Shown here: positions 52,673 through 61,898 of the stretch, piece by piece
Layout: every line of letters begins with the position of its first letter
Numbering within the stretch: the stretch's first letter is position 1
Assembly (NCBI RefSeq): GCF_040412085.2
Contig: NZ_CP115921.1
Coordinates: 124,001 to 188,000 of the forward strand
Direction: 5' to 3'
Origin: Vibrio sp. CB1-14
GTDB lineage: Bacteria; Pseudomonadota; Gammaproteobacteria; Enterobacterales; Vibrionaceae
Length of the DNA: 64,000 nucleotides
The notes under the pieces: generated by a model
Databases searched by the model: none
Told to the model about the DNA's origin: nothing
What the model saw: only the letters and a program-made list of their open reading frames with translations
Made by a program: the position numbers and the translations under genes

Positions 52673-53007
52673 GAAAGCTGCCGATCACCGCTTTATTTCT
52701 AAGTCTTGCCAGCCATAGTGTGCTGGCAAGCACAGAAAGCGATGTGCTCTACCTCATCGAGCAGATGAACAGCTCCCCTTGCACCTTTATTCGCAATGGC
52801 GATGAACATAACGGCCAAGAAGCAGCGGCACACCTACGCAGAAAGTGGGATTATGCCAAAGACGATGTCACCTCAACTCAAGTGTTTATCGATGAAGTGG
52901 CATCGAAAAGCTGGTTTACCGGCAGAGCGTATCAGGTAGTCTGTGATGGACAATCGACGAGCAGTGCGGAGTGGCTAAGCCAGAAACTGCTATCAAAGCC
53001 TAACTAA
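52669..53007 (+). CDS. DUF5329 family exported protein
   Basis: The ATG at 52669 overlaps the stop of the MBL gene (ATGA), so translation is coupled. The 112-residue product has a signal peptide ending near residue 21 (HSVLAS) and the DUF5329 pattern CTFIRNGDEHNGQEAAAHLRRKWDYA near residue 38, ending with WLSQKLLS. A second Cys (VVCDG) near residue 90 could pair with the first. The function of the family is unknown. Its final 8 bp overlap the end of the leftward MaoC-type gene. It is probably a periplasmic partner of the MBL lipoprotein. Confidence 0.82.
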   Translation: MRKLPITALFLSLASHSVLASTESDVLYLIEQMNSSPCTFIRNGDEHNGQEAAAHLRRKWDYAKDDVTSTQVFIDEVASKSWFTGRAYQVVCDGQSTSSAEWLSQKLLSKPN

Positions 53008-53854
53008 TGCTCTGTGAAACACTCATCATCACACACGTTTTCCCCTCTTCATTTACCAGCAAAACCTGATTACCATCACTAAAAACGTCCAGCAATTGTG
53101 AGACAAATATTGGGCGTTTGAAGCTAAAATGGCACTGGTTCACTCTCTGGTTATTGCCAACTTGTTGACTATTAACACTCAATAGTCTCCCAGCCATATC
53201 CATGCCATGAACAATGGGCGCCTTGAATCCAAATAGCTTCGCCATAAAACCACTTAGATGAATCGGATTATAGTCACCCGACACGCTCGCATAGGCTCTA
53301 GTGTTCGCTTTTGATGTCTGTAGGTTGGTTTGATGCTGATAGGCAGTTATATCGTCTGCCAACGCTACGCCCCCACGTTTTAGCTTCGAACTTTTAACTG
53401 GCATCAAATATCCGCTGCGATAACGTGCCAGCGTTTTTCCATCCAACGAGAACTCTCCAAGTGTCTCAAACCTTTGACCTCTCTCCGTTTTTTCTTTCAT
53501 TTCAAGCTTTACTGTAAATTGATAGTTCTGCCCTACTTCTAGCTTCTCAATCAGTTCAAACCCAACAAACGTATGCACCAACCCCAATGGACGTATTGGT
53601 GTATCAGGATGAACGAAAAGTTGTAGCAATTCACTCTGCGTTGCTACAAACAAATAGGTGGCGGGTACGCTCGAATCATCAAAACCATAGTGTTTGCAAT
53701 AACAACGAAGCGCATCGGCATTAACCGTAAAGGAAGAATTGAATAGAGTCGCTTTGACGGATGATTGCGACAGTACTCCATGTTTTGGTCTTTTTAATAG
53801 TGCTTTAAGCAATAGTGAACGATATCGAACGCTGTTAGAGGCGACAATGTGCAT
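53000..53854 (-). CDS. MaoC-type acyl dehydratase
   Basis: This 284-residue protein is a double hot-dog hydratase. The MaoC domain near residue 180 has YASVSGDYNPIHLSGFMAKLFGFKAPIVHGM, with the catalytic Asp and His of the hydratase motif. The N-terminal half is a degenerate hot-dog fold (about residues 30-150). Enzymes of this type hydrate trans-2-enoyl-acyl carriers, for example in fatty acid or polyhydroxyalkanoate paths. It is transcribed alone, leftward, from a region with a GTAGTTTAC half-site like that of the nearby TetR operators. Its end overlaps the DUF5329 gene by 8 bp. Confidence 0.84.
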   Translation of the reverse strand: MHIVASNSVRYRSLLLKALLKRPKHGVLSQSSVKATLFNSSFTVNADALRCYCKHYGFDDSSVPATYLFVATQSELLQLFVHPDTPIRPLGLVHTFVGFELIEKLEVGQNYQFTVKLEMKEKTERGQRFETLGEFSLDGKTLARYRSGYLMPVKSSKLKRGGVALADDITAYQHQTNLQTSKANTRAYASVSGDYNPIHLSGFMAKLFGFKAPIVHGMDMAGRLLSVNSQQVGNNQRVNQCHFSFKRPIFVSQLLDVFSDGNQVLLVNEEGKTCVMMSVSQSIS

Positions 53855-53880
53855 TATCTTTTTCCTAGCAAAACCTTAGC

Positions 53881-53907
53881 TGTAGTTTACTGTCACACCA
53901 GTAAATA
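53881..53907. promoter_or_regulatory. TetR-like half-site array before the MaoC gene
   Basis: TGTAGTTTAC begins here and continues as TTTACTG-TCACAC-CAGTAAA, a perfect 7-6-7 inverted repeat. The GTAGTTTAC word is identical to the half-site of the TetR operators at 51549-51571. It lies 27 bp upstream of the MaoC start. Confidence 0.5.
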
Positions 53908-54030
53908 GCACAAGGCGTACCCCTTGCGTTTACCTACGGCGATCCAAGCTTCTATGGCCGAGTCGGTTTTGAGCGCATTACAAAGTCAAATCAACGAGTT
54001 TGCAGTGCGCTTCGAGCCCCCTTAAGGTAA
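53905..54030 (+). pseudogene. Relic of a GNAT acetyltransferase
   Basis: A short stretch on the plus strand translates to QGVPLAFTYGDPSFYGRVGFERIT, ending APLR then TAA at 54028-54030. The words GDPxFYxRxGFE are the hallmark of the C-terminal half of GNAT N-acetyltransferases (acetyl-CoA-binding and final strands). The upstream part of the gene is missing: a stop lies just before (53902-53904) and the MaoC gene lies beyond. The final part after APL is also cut short. I read it as a remnant of a deleted gene. Confidence 0.6.
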
Positions 54031-54043
54031 GTTATCTACGAAT

Positions 54044-55810
54044 TTAAATAGACCTTCCCCACACTTCGAGTTCCTGGAAGTTATTCCAGGCAACCAATTT
54101 TTCATTAGCTGAGTCGTTATTGCCATTGCAGACCAAGCGTAAGTACTTTGCTTGCTGACTACCAAGCGAAATGTCAACATACGCGGTGGTATCGCCTGGA
54201 GATTGATACTGCTGCAATAGGGTATAGTTGGTACCGTCACTGCTTACCAAGATATCAAAGAAATATTGTCGTACGTCTCCTTTTGCCTGCGATACTCGCA
54301 ATGTTTCCAAACTTGAGAGTGATGAAAGCTCCACATCAAATGTGACCCCATAGCCCTTCGCTGTCCATTTGGTAGTAAGGTCACCATCAATGGCCATTTG
54401 GGGCGTATGGTCAACTCGAGTCTTTGACGCGCTAACAGAAACAATTGGAAGCGGTTGGCTCGCGACGACATCACTGCCTAAGAAGCCAAGATAGCGGCTA
54501 GAAAATGCATTATCGTTGTCGGGAGACAATGAGGGAAAAATATAGTCTACCCCGGTGTCAGACAACCCAAACCAGCGACACAAAGTAGCGGCATACTGCT
54601 CTGACGAGGTCGTCGGGATAAATTTATTTCCAATTGCATCGGAGCCGTCTTTCACAAATTCAGGATAGCGACCATAAGCTTTCCCTCCAAGAATGGAACC
54701 TCCTACGACCAAATGATTACTTCCCCAACCATGATCTGTTCCGCGATTGCCGTTGTTTTCGATTGTCCTGCCAAAGTCAGACATCGTAAATGTCACAACA
54801 TTGTTCTCTAATCCATCTGACTGCAGTGACGCATAAAATGCGGAAACAGCATCGTCAATTGAAGCCAACAGATTGTCATGTTTGCCTCTTTGATTACTGT
54901 GATTGTCGAAACAGCCGAGCGATACAAAATAGATTTGTCTCGACTGGTTTAAACCGCTACTTGCCTGAATCAGCCTTTTAACCATTTTGAATTGAGAGCC
55001 CAGATAACTTGAAGGAATTGATGGATCTTCCGGGTACTGATCCAACAAATCACCTAACGTAGATTGAAAGTCATAGATCTCCTGAAAGCGTTGTAAATAA
55101 GCTTTACCAAATGGTGACGCAGTGTTGTCCGCCAGGTACTTAGTCAGATTATTGTTGACTGAATTCACAGCAAGAGATGACATGGCCCGAATACCCGATG
55201 TACTCACTCTCAGATCTTGTGTTCCTTGGCCGTTCATCAACTCATTTCCACCAAACGATAGGTTGGGTGATACCGTCTCCGCACCGGATGCTAGAATGTC
55301 CATCATCATCCCAGCCCAACCATAAGGATGATACTGGCTTGTCTCCCACCCTCGCTGCCACGCAAGTTGCTGCTTGTTATGAGCACCTAGGTTAGGCGAT
55401 TTTTTTACAGTTGAATAATTTGCCTTTGTCGTTGGTTCAATCAGCGTGCCAACATTAACAACACTTGTGGCAAGTTTGTCTTCAAATAGCTGAGCTATTT
55501 TCGGCATTGACCCATTTAAGATAAGCGGCTGCTGGGCGTCATCAGCAACAAAACCGTTACTCGCTAGTTCATGTGGCCAAAGTTGTATATCTGGCCTAGC
55601 AGCCTGATAATTGAGGAGATTATTTCCAGACTGCGGGACTATCATATTAAATGAGTCATTGCCTCCATATAGAAACAAACATACCAACGCTTTGTAATCT
55701 GAATTTTCATTCGCCAATGCAGACGAAGGGAGTGAAAGAGATAATGGAATAGAAGTCGCTGCCGTACTATAAACACCACTTTTTAGAAAGTTCCTTCTCG
55801 ATATTTTCAT
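54044..55810 (-). CDS. DUF1501 protein with Tat signal and C-terminal discoidin (F5/8 type C) domain
   Basis: This 588-residue protein starts with a Tat signal (SRRNFLK near residue 4) and belongs to DUF1501, an alkaline-phosphatase-like fold family. Visible features are LFLYGGNDSFNMIVP near residue 45 and the GRTIENNGNRGTDHGWGSNHLVVGG motif near 348, whose His and Asp would bind metal. The last 140 or so residues form a discoidin-type domain (AIDGDLTTKWTAKG near 460, FDILVSSDGTNYTLLQQY near 510, and AKYLRLVCNGN near 550), which often binds sugars or surfaces. Most DUF1501 proteins lack this domain. Its start is 6 bp from the end of the DUF1800 gene, so they form an operon. Substrate is unknown. 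Confidence 0.82.
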   Translation of the reverse strand: MKISRRNFLKSGVYSTAATSIPLSLSLPSSALANENSDYKALVCLFLYGGNDSFNMIVPQSGNNLLNYQAARPDIQLWPHELASNGFVADDAQQPLILNGSMPKIAQLFEDKLATSVVNVGTLIEPTTKANYSTVKKSPNLGAHNKQQLAWQRGWETSQYHPYGWAGMMMDILASGAETVSPNLSFGGNELMNGQGTQDLRVSTSGIRAMSSLAVNSVNNNLTKYLADNTASPFGKAYLQRFQEIYDFQSTLGDLLDQYPEDPSIPSSYLGSQFKMVKRLIQASSGLNQSRQIYFVSLGCFDNHSNQRGKHDNLLASIDDAVSAFYASLQSDGLENNVVTFTMSDFGRTIENNGNRGTDHGWGSNHLVVGGSILGGKAYGRYPEFVKDGSDAIGNKFIPTTSSEQYAATLCRWFGLSDTGVDYIFPSLSPDNDNAFSSRYLGFLGSDVVASQPLPIVSVSASKTRVDHTPQMAIDGDLTTKWTAKGYGVTFDVELSSLSSLETLRVSQAKGDVRQYFFDILVSSDGTNYTLLQQYQSPGDTTAYVDISLGSQQAKYLRLVCNGNNDSANEKLVAWNNFQELEVWGRSI

Positions 55811-55816
55811 AACCCA

Positions 55817-57316
55817 TTACTCCTCTACCATAAAGTGGTGCGAAACAAAGGAAAAATACAACATTGCCGATATTGCATAAGGCTTATTGTTATTACTTTT
55901 TGCATTCCATAGCCCTTCAAACCTCGGCGCTATATCTGGGGGAATATCACCATCAAAAAAGCGATTTGCAATTAGTGATATCAATTGAGGATAATCGCTT
56001 GCGACGCTAACAAAATCAGACACATCCGGATAGAGTTCGGCAGAACTATTTGAACTCGTTTTGTAGCCATTTTCAGTAACTAGCTTCCAAGCGATATTGC
56101 TCATTTTTACCGTTTGATTCCAATCTATAATTTCTAGCTCGGGTGCAAAAAGGCCTAATTCCCCTAGTTCACCAGAAGGTATAAAGTCTGGGGAATAGAA
56201 GTTAAACACCGACGGAGATCCTAGGGGGTATTGCCCAAAGCTTTCCTGGTAAAGCATGGCATTTGGGGTAACATCGGCTCCACCTCCAGGTCGACAGTCC
56301 AAAGCACGATATAGGTAAGTCATCGCCAATATCGGCTCTCTTAGTTTGGCACGATATAGCGAGGATTCATTTAATACGACATCATCCAGCAATATTGCTT
56401 TAATCACTTGCCCAAGGTTTCCGCCTGTCTGTTTAAAGACTCTTGCTACCCGCTGAACATAGGCCGGCTCGGGATTAGAGGTGACAAATCGCTTAATCAA
56501 CAGAGTTGAAATATTAGGAGCGGTACAGGGGTGGTTAACTAATAAATTCAATACACTATCTAGCTCTTGCTCAGCACTTACTCCCGCGGGAAACTCCTGA
56601 CCTAATATCGATTTGGCATCGCTATCATGATACACATCATTGGCTACCATCGGTTCAGACATACTACCATTCGACATAAACCAACCAGTAAACACTCGAG
56701 CCATATTTTCAACATCCGCGTCATCATAGTTCGCTATTGGATTGCCATCTGGAGCAACAGCAAGCGTGCCATCTTCATTCACTTTGTTAAGACCTATTGT
56801 GAATAGCTGCATGAGCTCGCGTGCATAATTTTGGTCTGGATTGACGCCGGTTTCAGAGGTGGGCAAGTTTCCAACCATGGTAAGGAAGTGCCCCATAATG
56901 GGCGAGCGGGTTATGTGATAAAGAAGTGTTTTGTAATCTTCAAATGCATATTGACTCAACAAATCGTAGTAGTGTGCCAGCTCCAGTGGATAAGGCGCCA
57001 ACTGGGCATCTCGGTCACCAACAACCAATATTTGACTCAGAGCAAACGCCATTCGTTGCCGGAGCTGAGCATCGTCCCAAAGAGCCAAATCAAACCAGGC
57101 ACACACTCGCATCTCTTGTGTAACAGAGCTCTCTCCACGTTGTTGCTGTTGATATAGCGTTTGTTCTACGTGTGGAGCACATTGAGTGCCGATTTGTTCA
57201 TCCAACCAAGCATTACGATCATTAGTAGATATAAATTCCTCAATATCTCCTTTCTTAATTCCCATTGTACTGGCGTCGAGAAACTTAGACGCCTGTTTAT
57301 ATGATAAACCATCCAT
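55817..57316 (-). CDS. DUF1800 family protein, partner of DUF1501
   Basis: This 499-residue protein belongs to DUF1800, a family almost always paired with DUF1501. It has the family words WFDLALWDDAQLRQRMAFALSQILVV near residue 75, NYARELMQLFTIGLN near 170, and NMARVFTGWF near 208, then ending YFSFVSHHFMVEE. There is no obvious signal peptide at the chosen start (MDGLSYKQASKF), so export may depend on the Tat-signalled partner or the start may lie elsewhere. It is the first gene of the pair. Function is unknown; the pair is found in marine and other free-living bacteria. Confidence 0.82.
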   Translation of the reverse strand: MDGLSYKQASKFLDASTMGIKKGDIEEFISTNDRNAWLDEQIGTQCAPHVEQTLYQQQQRGESSVTQEMRVCAWFDLALWDDAQLRQRMAFALSQILVVGDRDAQLAPYPLELAHYYDLLSQYAFEDYKTLLYHITRSPIMGHFLTMVGNLPTSETGVNPDQNYARELMQLFTIGLNKVNEDGTLAVAPDGNPIANYDDADVENMARVFTGWFMSNGSMSEPMVANDVYHDSDAKSILGQEFPAGVSAEQELDSVLNLLVNHPCTAPNISTLLIKRFVTSNPEPAYVQRVARVFKQTGGNLGQVIKAILLDDVVLNESSLYRAKLREPILAMTYLYRALDCRPGGGADVTPNAMLYQESFGQYPLGSPSVFNFYSPDFIPSGELGELGLFAPELEIIDWNQTVKMSNIAWKLVTENGYKTSSNSSAELYPDVSDFVSVASDYPQLISLIANRFFDGDIPPDIAPRFEGLWNAKSNNNKPYAISAMLYFSFVSHHFMVEE

Positions 57317-57655
57317 AGCGTGTTCCTTATTGTGCTAACTGACATTTATAAACTTAGTTTTTATGATTTACTTTTCAAACTAAAAAACAGATTTAAGTAA
57401 AAACCATTAAAAAACAAAGACACATAAGGACTACAAGGAAAAGTAACAGCGACTTATATATATCAAATAACAAACAATCCATTTTGGTTGATATATAGAA
57501 CCTTAAAAATCAGAACAATTAATTTATTAATATAGATAACAACACGGAATGCAATAATTGCAATAGTAACTGTTATATTGATAATAAAGCTATTAATGAA
57601 CCAAATAAAAAGCGCCCAACTAAGTTGAGCGCTTCACTATTATAACAACAAGAGC
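57317..57655. other. 339-bp AT-rich region upstream of the DUF1800 gene
   Basis: No gene is visible. It carries the DUF1800 promoter region and, at its right end, the terminator of the reductase gene (57605-57634). It is very AT-rich, with no named site. Confidence 0.45.
57605..57634 (-). terminator. Rho-independent terminator after the reductase gene
   Basis: The stem with ends AAGCGC/GCGCTT and inner CAACT/AGTTG is followed on the minus strand by TTTTTATT, 22 bp past the end of the leftward reductase gene. Confidence 0.8.
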
Positions 57656-58684
57656 CTATTCCACATCATTAAGCTGAATCACCAGCTTACCGAAGTTTTT
57701 ACCTTCTAGCAGACCAATGAACGAATCCACTGTCAGATCCATCCCTTTCACTAGGTGCTCTTTGTATTGCATCTTGCCTTCCATTAGCCACTGACTCATT
57801 TGCGCGGCAAACTCGTCATAGCGGTGGGCGTAGTCGTCAAAGATAATGAAACCTTGCATCTTAATACGTTTGACTAGCAAAGTTGCCACCAACGCCGACA
57901 TGCGATCTGGTCCTTCTGGCAAGCTGGTTGCGTTGTACTGGGAGATAAGTCCACACACTGGGATACGTGCTCCAGTGTTAAGCAGTGGCATTACCGCATC
58001 AAATACCTTGCCGCCGACGTTTTCAAAATAAACATCGATGCCTTGGTCACACGCGTTAGCTAGTTGAGCGGAAAAGTCATCCGCTTTGTGGTCAAGACAA
58101 ACATCAAAGCCCAATACTTCTACCGCGTGGCGACATTTCTCTTCTCCGCCTGCAACGCCGACTACTTTACAGCCTTTAAGCTTCGCGATTTGACCCACGG
58201 TTGCGCCTACAGGTCCTGTTGCTGCAGCCACGACAACGGTATCACCCGCTTTTGGTGCGCCAATATCTAAAAGACCCATGTAAGCGGTAAAGCCAGGCAT
58301 ACCCATGATACCCAGAGCGTATGATGCATTCATCGGCGTTTTACCGAGTTTAACTAGGCCTTCACCGTTTGAGATCCCGTAGTCTTGCCAACCCGTGTAA
58401 GCGAGTACCCATTCGCCTTCTTCAAACTGAGCATGGTTAGATTGCTCTACACGACATACGGTCGCACCCACCATAACTTCATCGATCGCTACCGGTTCTG
58501 CGTACGATTCGCTATCGCTCATTCGGCCACGCATGTAAGGGTCCAATGAAAGATAGATAGCCTTGAGTAGCATTTCGCCTTCCTGAGGCTGTGGAATATC
58601 AACTTGCTCTAGGCGAAAGTTTTCTTGTGTCGGTGCGCCGATAGGGCGAGAGGCTAAAACAATTCTTCTGTTGTTCTGTGACAT
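57656..58684 (-). CDS. NADP-dependent oxidoreductase of the CurA/YncB (medium-chain) family
   Basis: This 342-residue enzyme belongs to the zinc-free medium-chain reductase family that includes E. coli CurA (YncB) and leukotriene B4 dehydrogenases. It reduces activated double bonds with NADPH. The N-terminal half has YLSLDPYMRGRMSD near residue 44. The Rossmann loop AATGPVGATVGQIAKLKGCKVVG is near 153, GVAGGEEKC binds NADP, and YFENVGG near 222 is typical of the family. A TetR operator lies 22-36 bp upstream of the start codon. It is transcribed alone, next to its likely TetR repressor gene. Confidence 0.88.
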   Translation of the reverse strand: MSQNNRRIVLASRPIGAPTQENFRLEQVDIPQPQEGEMLLKAIYLSLDPYMRGRMSDSESYAEPVAIDEVMVGATVCRVEQSNHAQFEEGEWVLAYTGWQDYGISNGEGLVKLGKTPMNASYALGIMGMPGFTAYMGLLDIGAPKAGDTVVVAAATGPVGATVGQIAKLKGCKVVGVAGGEEKCRHAVEVLGFDVCLDHKADDFSAQLANACDQGIDVYFENVGGKVFDAVMPLLNTGARIPVCGLISQYNATSLPEGPDRMSALVATLLVKRIKMQGFIIFDDYAHRYDEFAAQMSQWLMEGKMQYKEHLVKGMDLTVDSFIGLLEGKNFGKLVIQLNDVE

Positions 58685-58705
58685 AGGGATTCCCTTTTTT
58701 AATAT

Positions 58706-58720
58706 TAGACCAGTCGTCTA
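58706..58720. promoter_or_regulatory. TetR operator before the reductase gene
   Basis: TAGACCAGTCGTCTA, a 5-5-5 inverted repeat, is identical to the site at 59397-59411 before the tetR gene. Confidence 0.75.
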
Positions 58721-58789
58721 GTAATCATTTCTAAAAAAACCTGCTTCCTGTTGCTTTAGCATAGCCAGAATTTAAGCAGGTGTTTTTGT

Positions 58790-59374
58790 TTATCGCTTAA
58801 GCAGTGACTGTGTCGCTACCAGAGCTAATTCAAGTTGTTGCGTATTTTGGCTGAGCTTACTTACTAAACTCGCCCCGAGCCATTGCTGATAGACAATGCT
58901 CGCGGTGCTGAGGCTATCTTGTTTGGTAATAGAGCCATCAGCAATACCTCGTTCAATGGAGTCAGCAATACTGCTCACGATCTGCTGCGCACCGAGGTGC
59001 AACGCTGCGCGCATTGGTTCTGATAAATCTGAGACTTCCGCGCCCAGTTTTACCACCAAGCATTTATGAGCGTTACATCGGCCATTTTCTACATCCAGCC
59101 AGCGTGCAAAATAACCCATTAAACGCTCATAGCCACTTAGCTGCTTATCAGACAAAAAGTCGTTCAATCGCTCTAAGTAGCCTTCAAAGTAATTGGCAAT
59201 CAATACTTCTCCAAAGTGCTCCTTGGATTTGAAGTAGTGATAAAATGAGCCTTTGGGCACATCCGCTGTCTTGAGAAGTTCAGACAGTCCAACCGCCGTA
59301 AAGCCTTTTGATAAAATCAGTTCGTACCCGACATCCAAAATGTGTTGGCGGGTTTCATTGGTCTTTGCATTCAT
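58790..59374 (-). CDS. TetR-family regulator of the reductase gene
   Basis: This 194-residue TetR repressor begins at MNAKTNETRQHILDV. Upstream in-frame ATGs at 59383, 59386 and 59395 are possible, but none has a good ribosome site, and starting at 59395 would leave only one base before the operator. It has the HTH (about residues 22-50, LSELLKTADVPKGSFYHYFKSKEHF) and a long helical ligand domain with RCNAHKCLVVKLGAEVSDL, a feature of the AcuR/NemR-like group. Its promoter and that of the adjacent reductase carry identical 15-bp operators, so it probably represses both and responds to an electrophilic or quinone-like compound. Confidence 0.86.
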   Translation of the reverse strand: MNAKTNETRQHILDVGYELILSKGFTAVGLSELLKTADVPKGSFYHYFKSKEHFGEVLIANYFEGYLERLNDFLSDKQLSGYERLMGYFARWLDVENGRCNAHKCLVVKLGAEVSDLSEPMRAALHLGAQQIVSSIADSIERGIADGSITKQDSLSTASIVYQQWLGASLVSKLSQNTQQLELALVATQSLLKR

Positions 59375-59396
59375 GGCAGGCATCATGACACACAAA

Positions 59397-59411
59397 TAGA
59401 CCAGTCGTCTA
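59397..59411. promoter_or_regulatory. TetR autoregulatory operator
   Basis: TAGACCAGTCGTCTA, identical to the site before the reductase gene (58706-58720), lies immediately upstream of the tetR start. Confidence 0.75.
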
Positions 59412-59491
59412 GTTCCTTTTCAAACTCCGTTTTCATCTTTGAAAAACAAGCTAGCAGATATCCTCACCCGCTAGCTCAATTAAAATAGCGC

Positions 59492-61480
59492 TTAGCTCAC
59501 CTGACTACGTATGGTTTCAACATCTTGCTGATGCTGCTGCGCCTTTGCCTCCATGCTTTGCAGTTCGGTAGCGATATTGTGGCTATTTTCCAATAGTCGA
59601 TTGGTATCGCGCGCCAAACTGTCGATGTCTTGAATTGCCGTCGCTATCGACTCGGTTCTTGCTGTCGCATCATGCATGTGCTTGCCGACGGTTTTAACTA
59701 CATCAGCGATGGTGTCCATCTGTTCAAACAAAGCACTGACGCTGGTTCGAGAGTTATCGAGCGACTGCTGGGTACTTTTCGCCAGATTGCGTACTTCATC
59801 GGCCACCACCGCAAAACCGCGACCGTACTCACCAGCCCTCGCAGCTTCGATACTGGCATTTAGAGCGAGCAAGTTGGTTTGTTCTGCAATCTTATCAATG
59901 ATCGACAACACACTTCGCAGACTCTCCGCTTCTTTTTCTACGGAACTGATATTTTGCTGCAGAGCAAAGACCTCACTTTCCAATGAGCGGACCGTACCAC
60001 TAAACTGATTGGTATCAGCAGACAACGCAGATGAGTTATTACCTATATGATCAATGTAGCTGATTGAGTTCTGAGTAAGTTCACTGGATTTGTGGGCGAC
60101 ACTCATGGCTTCAATGGAGTCAGTTAGTGATCGATCTTGAATACGCATCATCAGCTCATTTGAACGCAACTTAAGTTGAGAAAAGTAGTTGGCATAAGAT
60201 GCATAGTCAGCCACAAATTTACCATGAGCTTGTTCTAAACCTTCTCCACGTCGACTAAAGAAGATAGCACTCAATGTCTCATTAATATTGACGCCAAAAA
60301 GCTCGCCAAAGGTAGAGAAACCCGCCACTGGTAGTTCGGAAAAATTACTTAGTTTATTCAGTTCTTGGCTGTTATTTAATCGTCTTAAGATGCAATCAAA
60401 TAAAATACCGCCAACCAATTTGTCTTCATTAACCAACTGACGAACAAAGTCTCTATCTGTTTGCTCGACAAATGGCGTTTTACGCATTAAGTGCAGCTCT
60501 GTTCCTAAAGGCGTATCACAATAGAAATACACTTTGCCTTCAGAAATATTAATACTCGCTACCGAGCGAACAAAATATTCGCCTTTCACTTTCACCGCAA
60601 AGGTATAACCTGTTAACCGTTGCTCTACTTGTTCTAAACTACAACGAAAATGACTCGCTAATTCATCAAGAAAGCTCTTTATCTCCATCGTTGATGGCGA
60701 CAACACACCTTTGACATAACGAAGTGATGGGTTGGCATCGCCAATGAGCCAAGATCGTCCTGCCGGTTCAAAGTTTTGCGTTTTAAACAGCTGAAATTGA
60801 TAGGCAGAATTGAGTTTGATAAAACACAACAGCGCATGCTGATGACGTACTGATGTGCCATCATGAAACGGTGCACTATCAAAATTCAAACTTCCCGCCG
60901 AGGTACCGCCAACAAACGGAACCGGAAACCTACCCGATTGATAGACCGCTTCCATCAGCCAGTTTTCACTGTTTGTTAATCCATTGACCAGTGTCATAGA
61001 AAAGCAGTCTGTTGGATCTAGCGAGAAAGCCAGCCTTATGTTTTCCAATTGTTTTTCAATCTCATGAACACGACTTGAGGGCTGAATTTGGCTCATACCG
61101 CTCTGAATATCCTCACAAGGAAGTGGCACAGTGTGAGTATCAACATCACTGATGAGTTCTCGAGAGAAAACCTGCAACACCATGGTTTGGGTTTGGCCGG
61201 TCGCGAGATAGAGATTGTCATGGGTGGAAGAAAGCTCGCCTGCGGTAGAGGTCAATATCAACGGTCCATCGACTACCCTGCTTAGCAAACGATGAATATG
61301 ATTGAGATCGTGACCATGCGGCACAAATCCAATTCCCAATGCTGGCTTGCTTCCGTCAAACAATAGTTCTGATGATTCAAACGATGACAGTGAAGCCACA
61401 TCAAGATTAATGACCTTTACCACTTCTTCATTCATCGATTGACGAGCATCTATGTTTTTTTTTCTAAACTTGAACAACAT
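59492..61480 (-). CDS. Soluble chemoreceptor with FIST sensory domain
   Basis: This 662-residue protein joins a FIST sensor (FIST_N and FIST_C, about residues 30-390) to a methyl-accepting chemotaxis signalling domain (about 450-660). The start at 61480 ([16 protein letters not shown]) follows an AGGGAATGGA ribosome site. FIST words include [14 protein letters not shown] near 80, [15 protein letters not shown] near 200 and [16 protein letters not shown] near 380. The signalling tip reads [35 protein letters not shown]. There are no transmembrane helices, so it is cytoplasmic. FIST domains are thought to bind small ligands such as amino acids. It is transcribed alone, leftward. Confidence 0.88.
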   Translation of the reverse strand: MLFKFRKKNIDARQSMNEEVVKVINLDVASLSSFESSELLFDGSKPALGIGFVPHGHDLNHIHRLLSRVVDGPLILTSTAGELSSTHDNLYLATGQTQTMVLQVFSRELISDVDTHTVPLPCEDIQSGMSQIQPSSRVHEIEKQLENIRLAFSLDPTDCFSMTLVNGLTNSENWLMEAVYQSGRFPVPFVGGTSAGSLNFDSAPFHDGTSVRHQHALLCFIKLNSAYQFQLFKTQNFEPAGRSWLIGDANPSLRYVKGVLSPSTMEIKSFLDELASHFRCSLEQVEQRLTGYTFAVKVKGEYFVRSVASINISEGKVYFYCDTPLGTELHLMRKTPFVEQTDRDFVRQLVNEDKLVGGILFDCILRRLNNSQELNKLSNFSELPVAGFSTFGELFGVNINETLSAIFFSRRGEGLEQAHGKFVADYASYANYFSQLKLRSNELMMRIQDRSLTDSIEAMSVAHKSSELTQNSISYIDHIGNNSSALSADTNQFSGTVRSLESEVFALQQNISSVEKEAESLRSVLSIIDKIAEQTNLLALNASIEAARAGEYGRGFAVVADEVRNLAKSTQQSLDNSRTSVSALFEQMDTIADVVKTVGKHMHDATARTESIATAIQDIDSLARDTNRLLENSHNIATELQSMEAKAQQHQQDVETIRSQVS

Positions 61481-61898
61481 TCCATTCCCTAAAATACAGC
61501 GTAGCAAACAGGCCACAGATCATATTAATATTTTTGATATTAAGGTAGCAAACACATAAGACAAGTAGTTTATAAAAGTAATTTTTTTACCGTATGGATT
61601 AGTTTTCTTACTATTAATAAACATATCATTCTATATATTTATCGTTGAAATAGACTTAATGGTTTTTAATTTGCGACAGTAACTTAACCAAAATTAATTA
61701 CCGTACGCTTACTAGGACGATATTTAATCATTTTTTAATATTTGAGCACTATTTGTTATCAAAAACCCGTTTCTAACATCAAAACAATCACTCTCAAGCA
61801 TGAGATCAAGTTGACTTATTGGGCTTGAACGTTGCTTTTAGTCGCCATGATTGGCATAGTCGCAAGATAAAACGGACGTCACCTCAAAGGATAAGATC
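61481..61898. other. 418-bp AT-rich intergenic region
   Basis: No gene is visible between the divergent FIST chemoreceptor gene and the small lipoprotein gene. It is AT-rich with no named site or strong hairpin. Confidence 0.4.
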
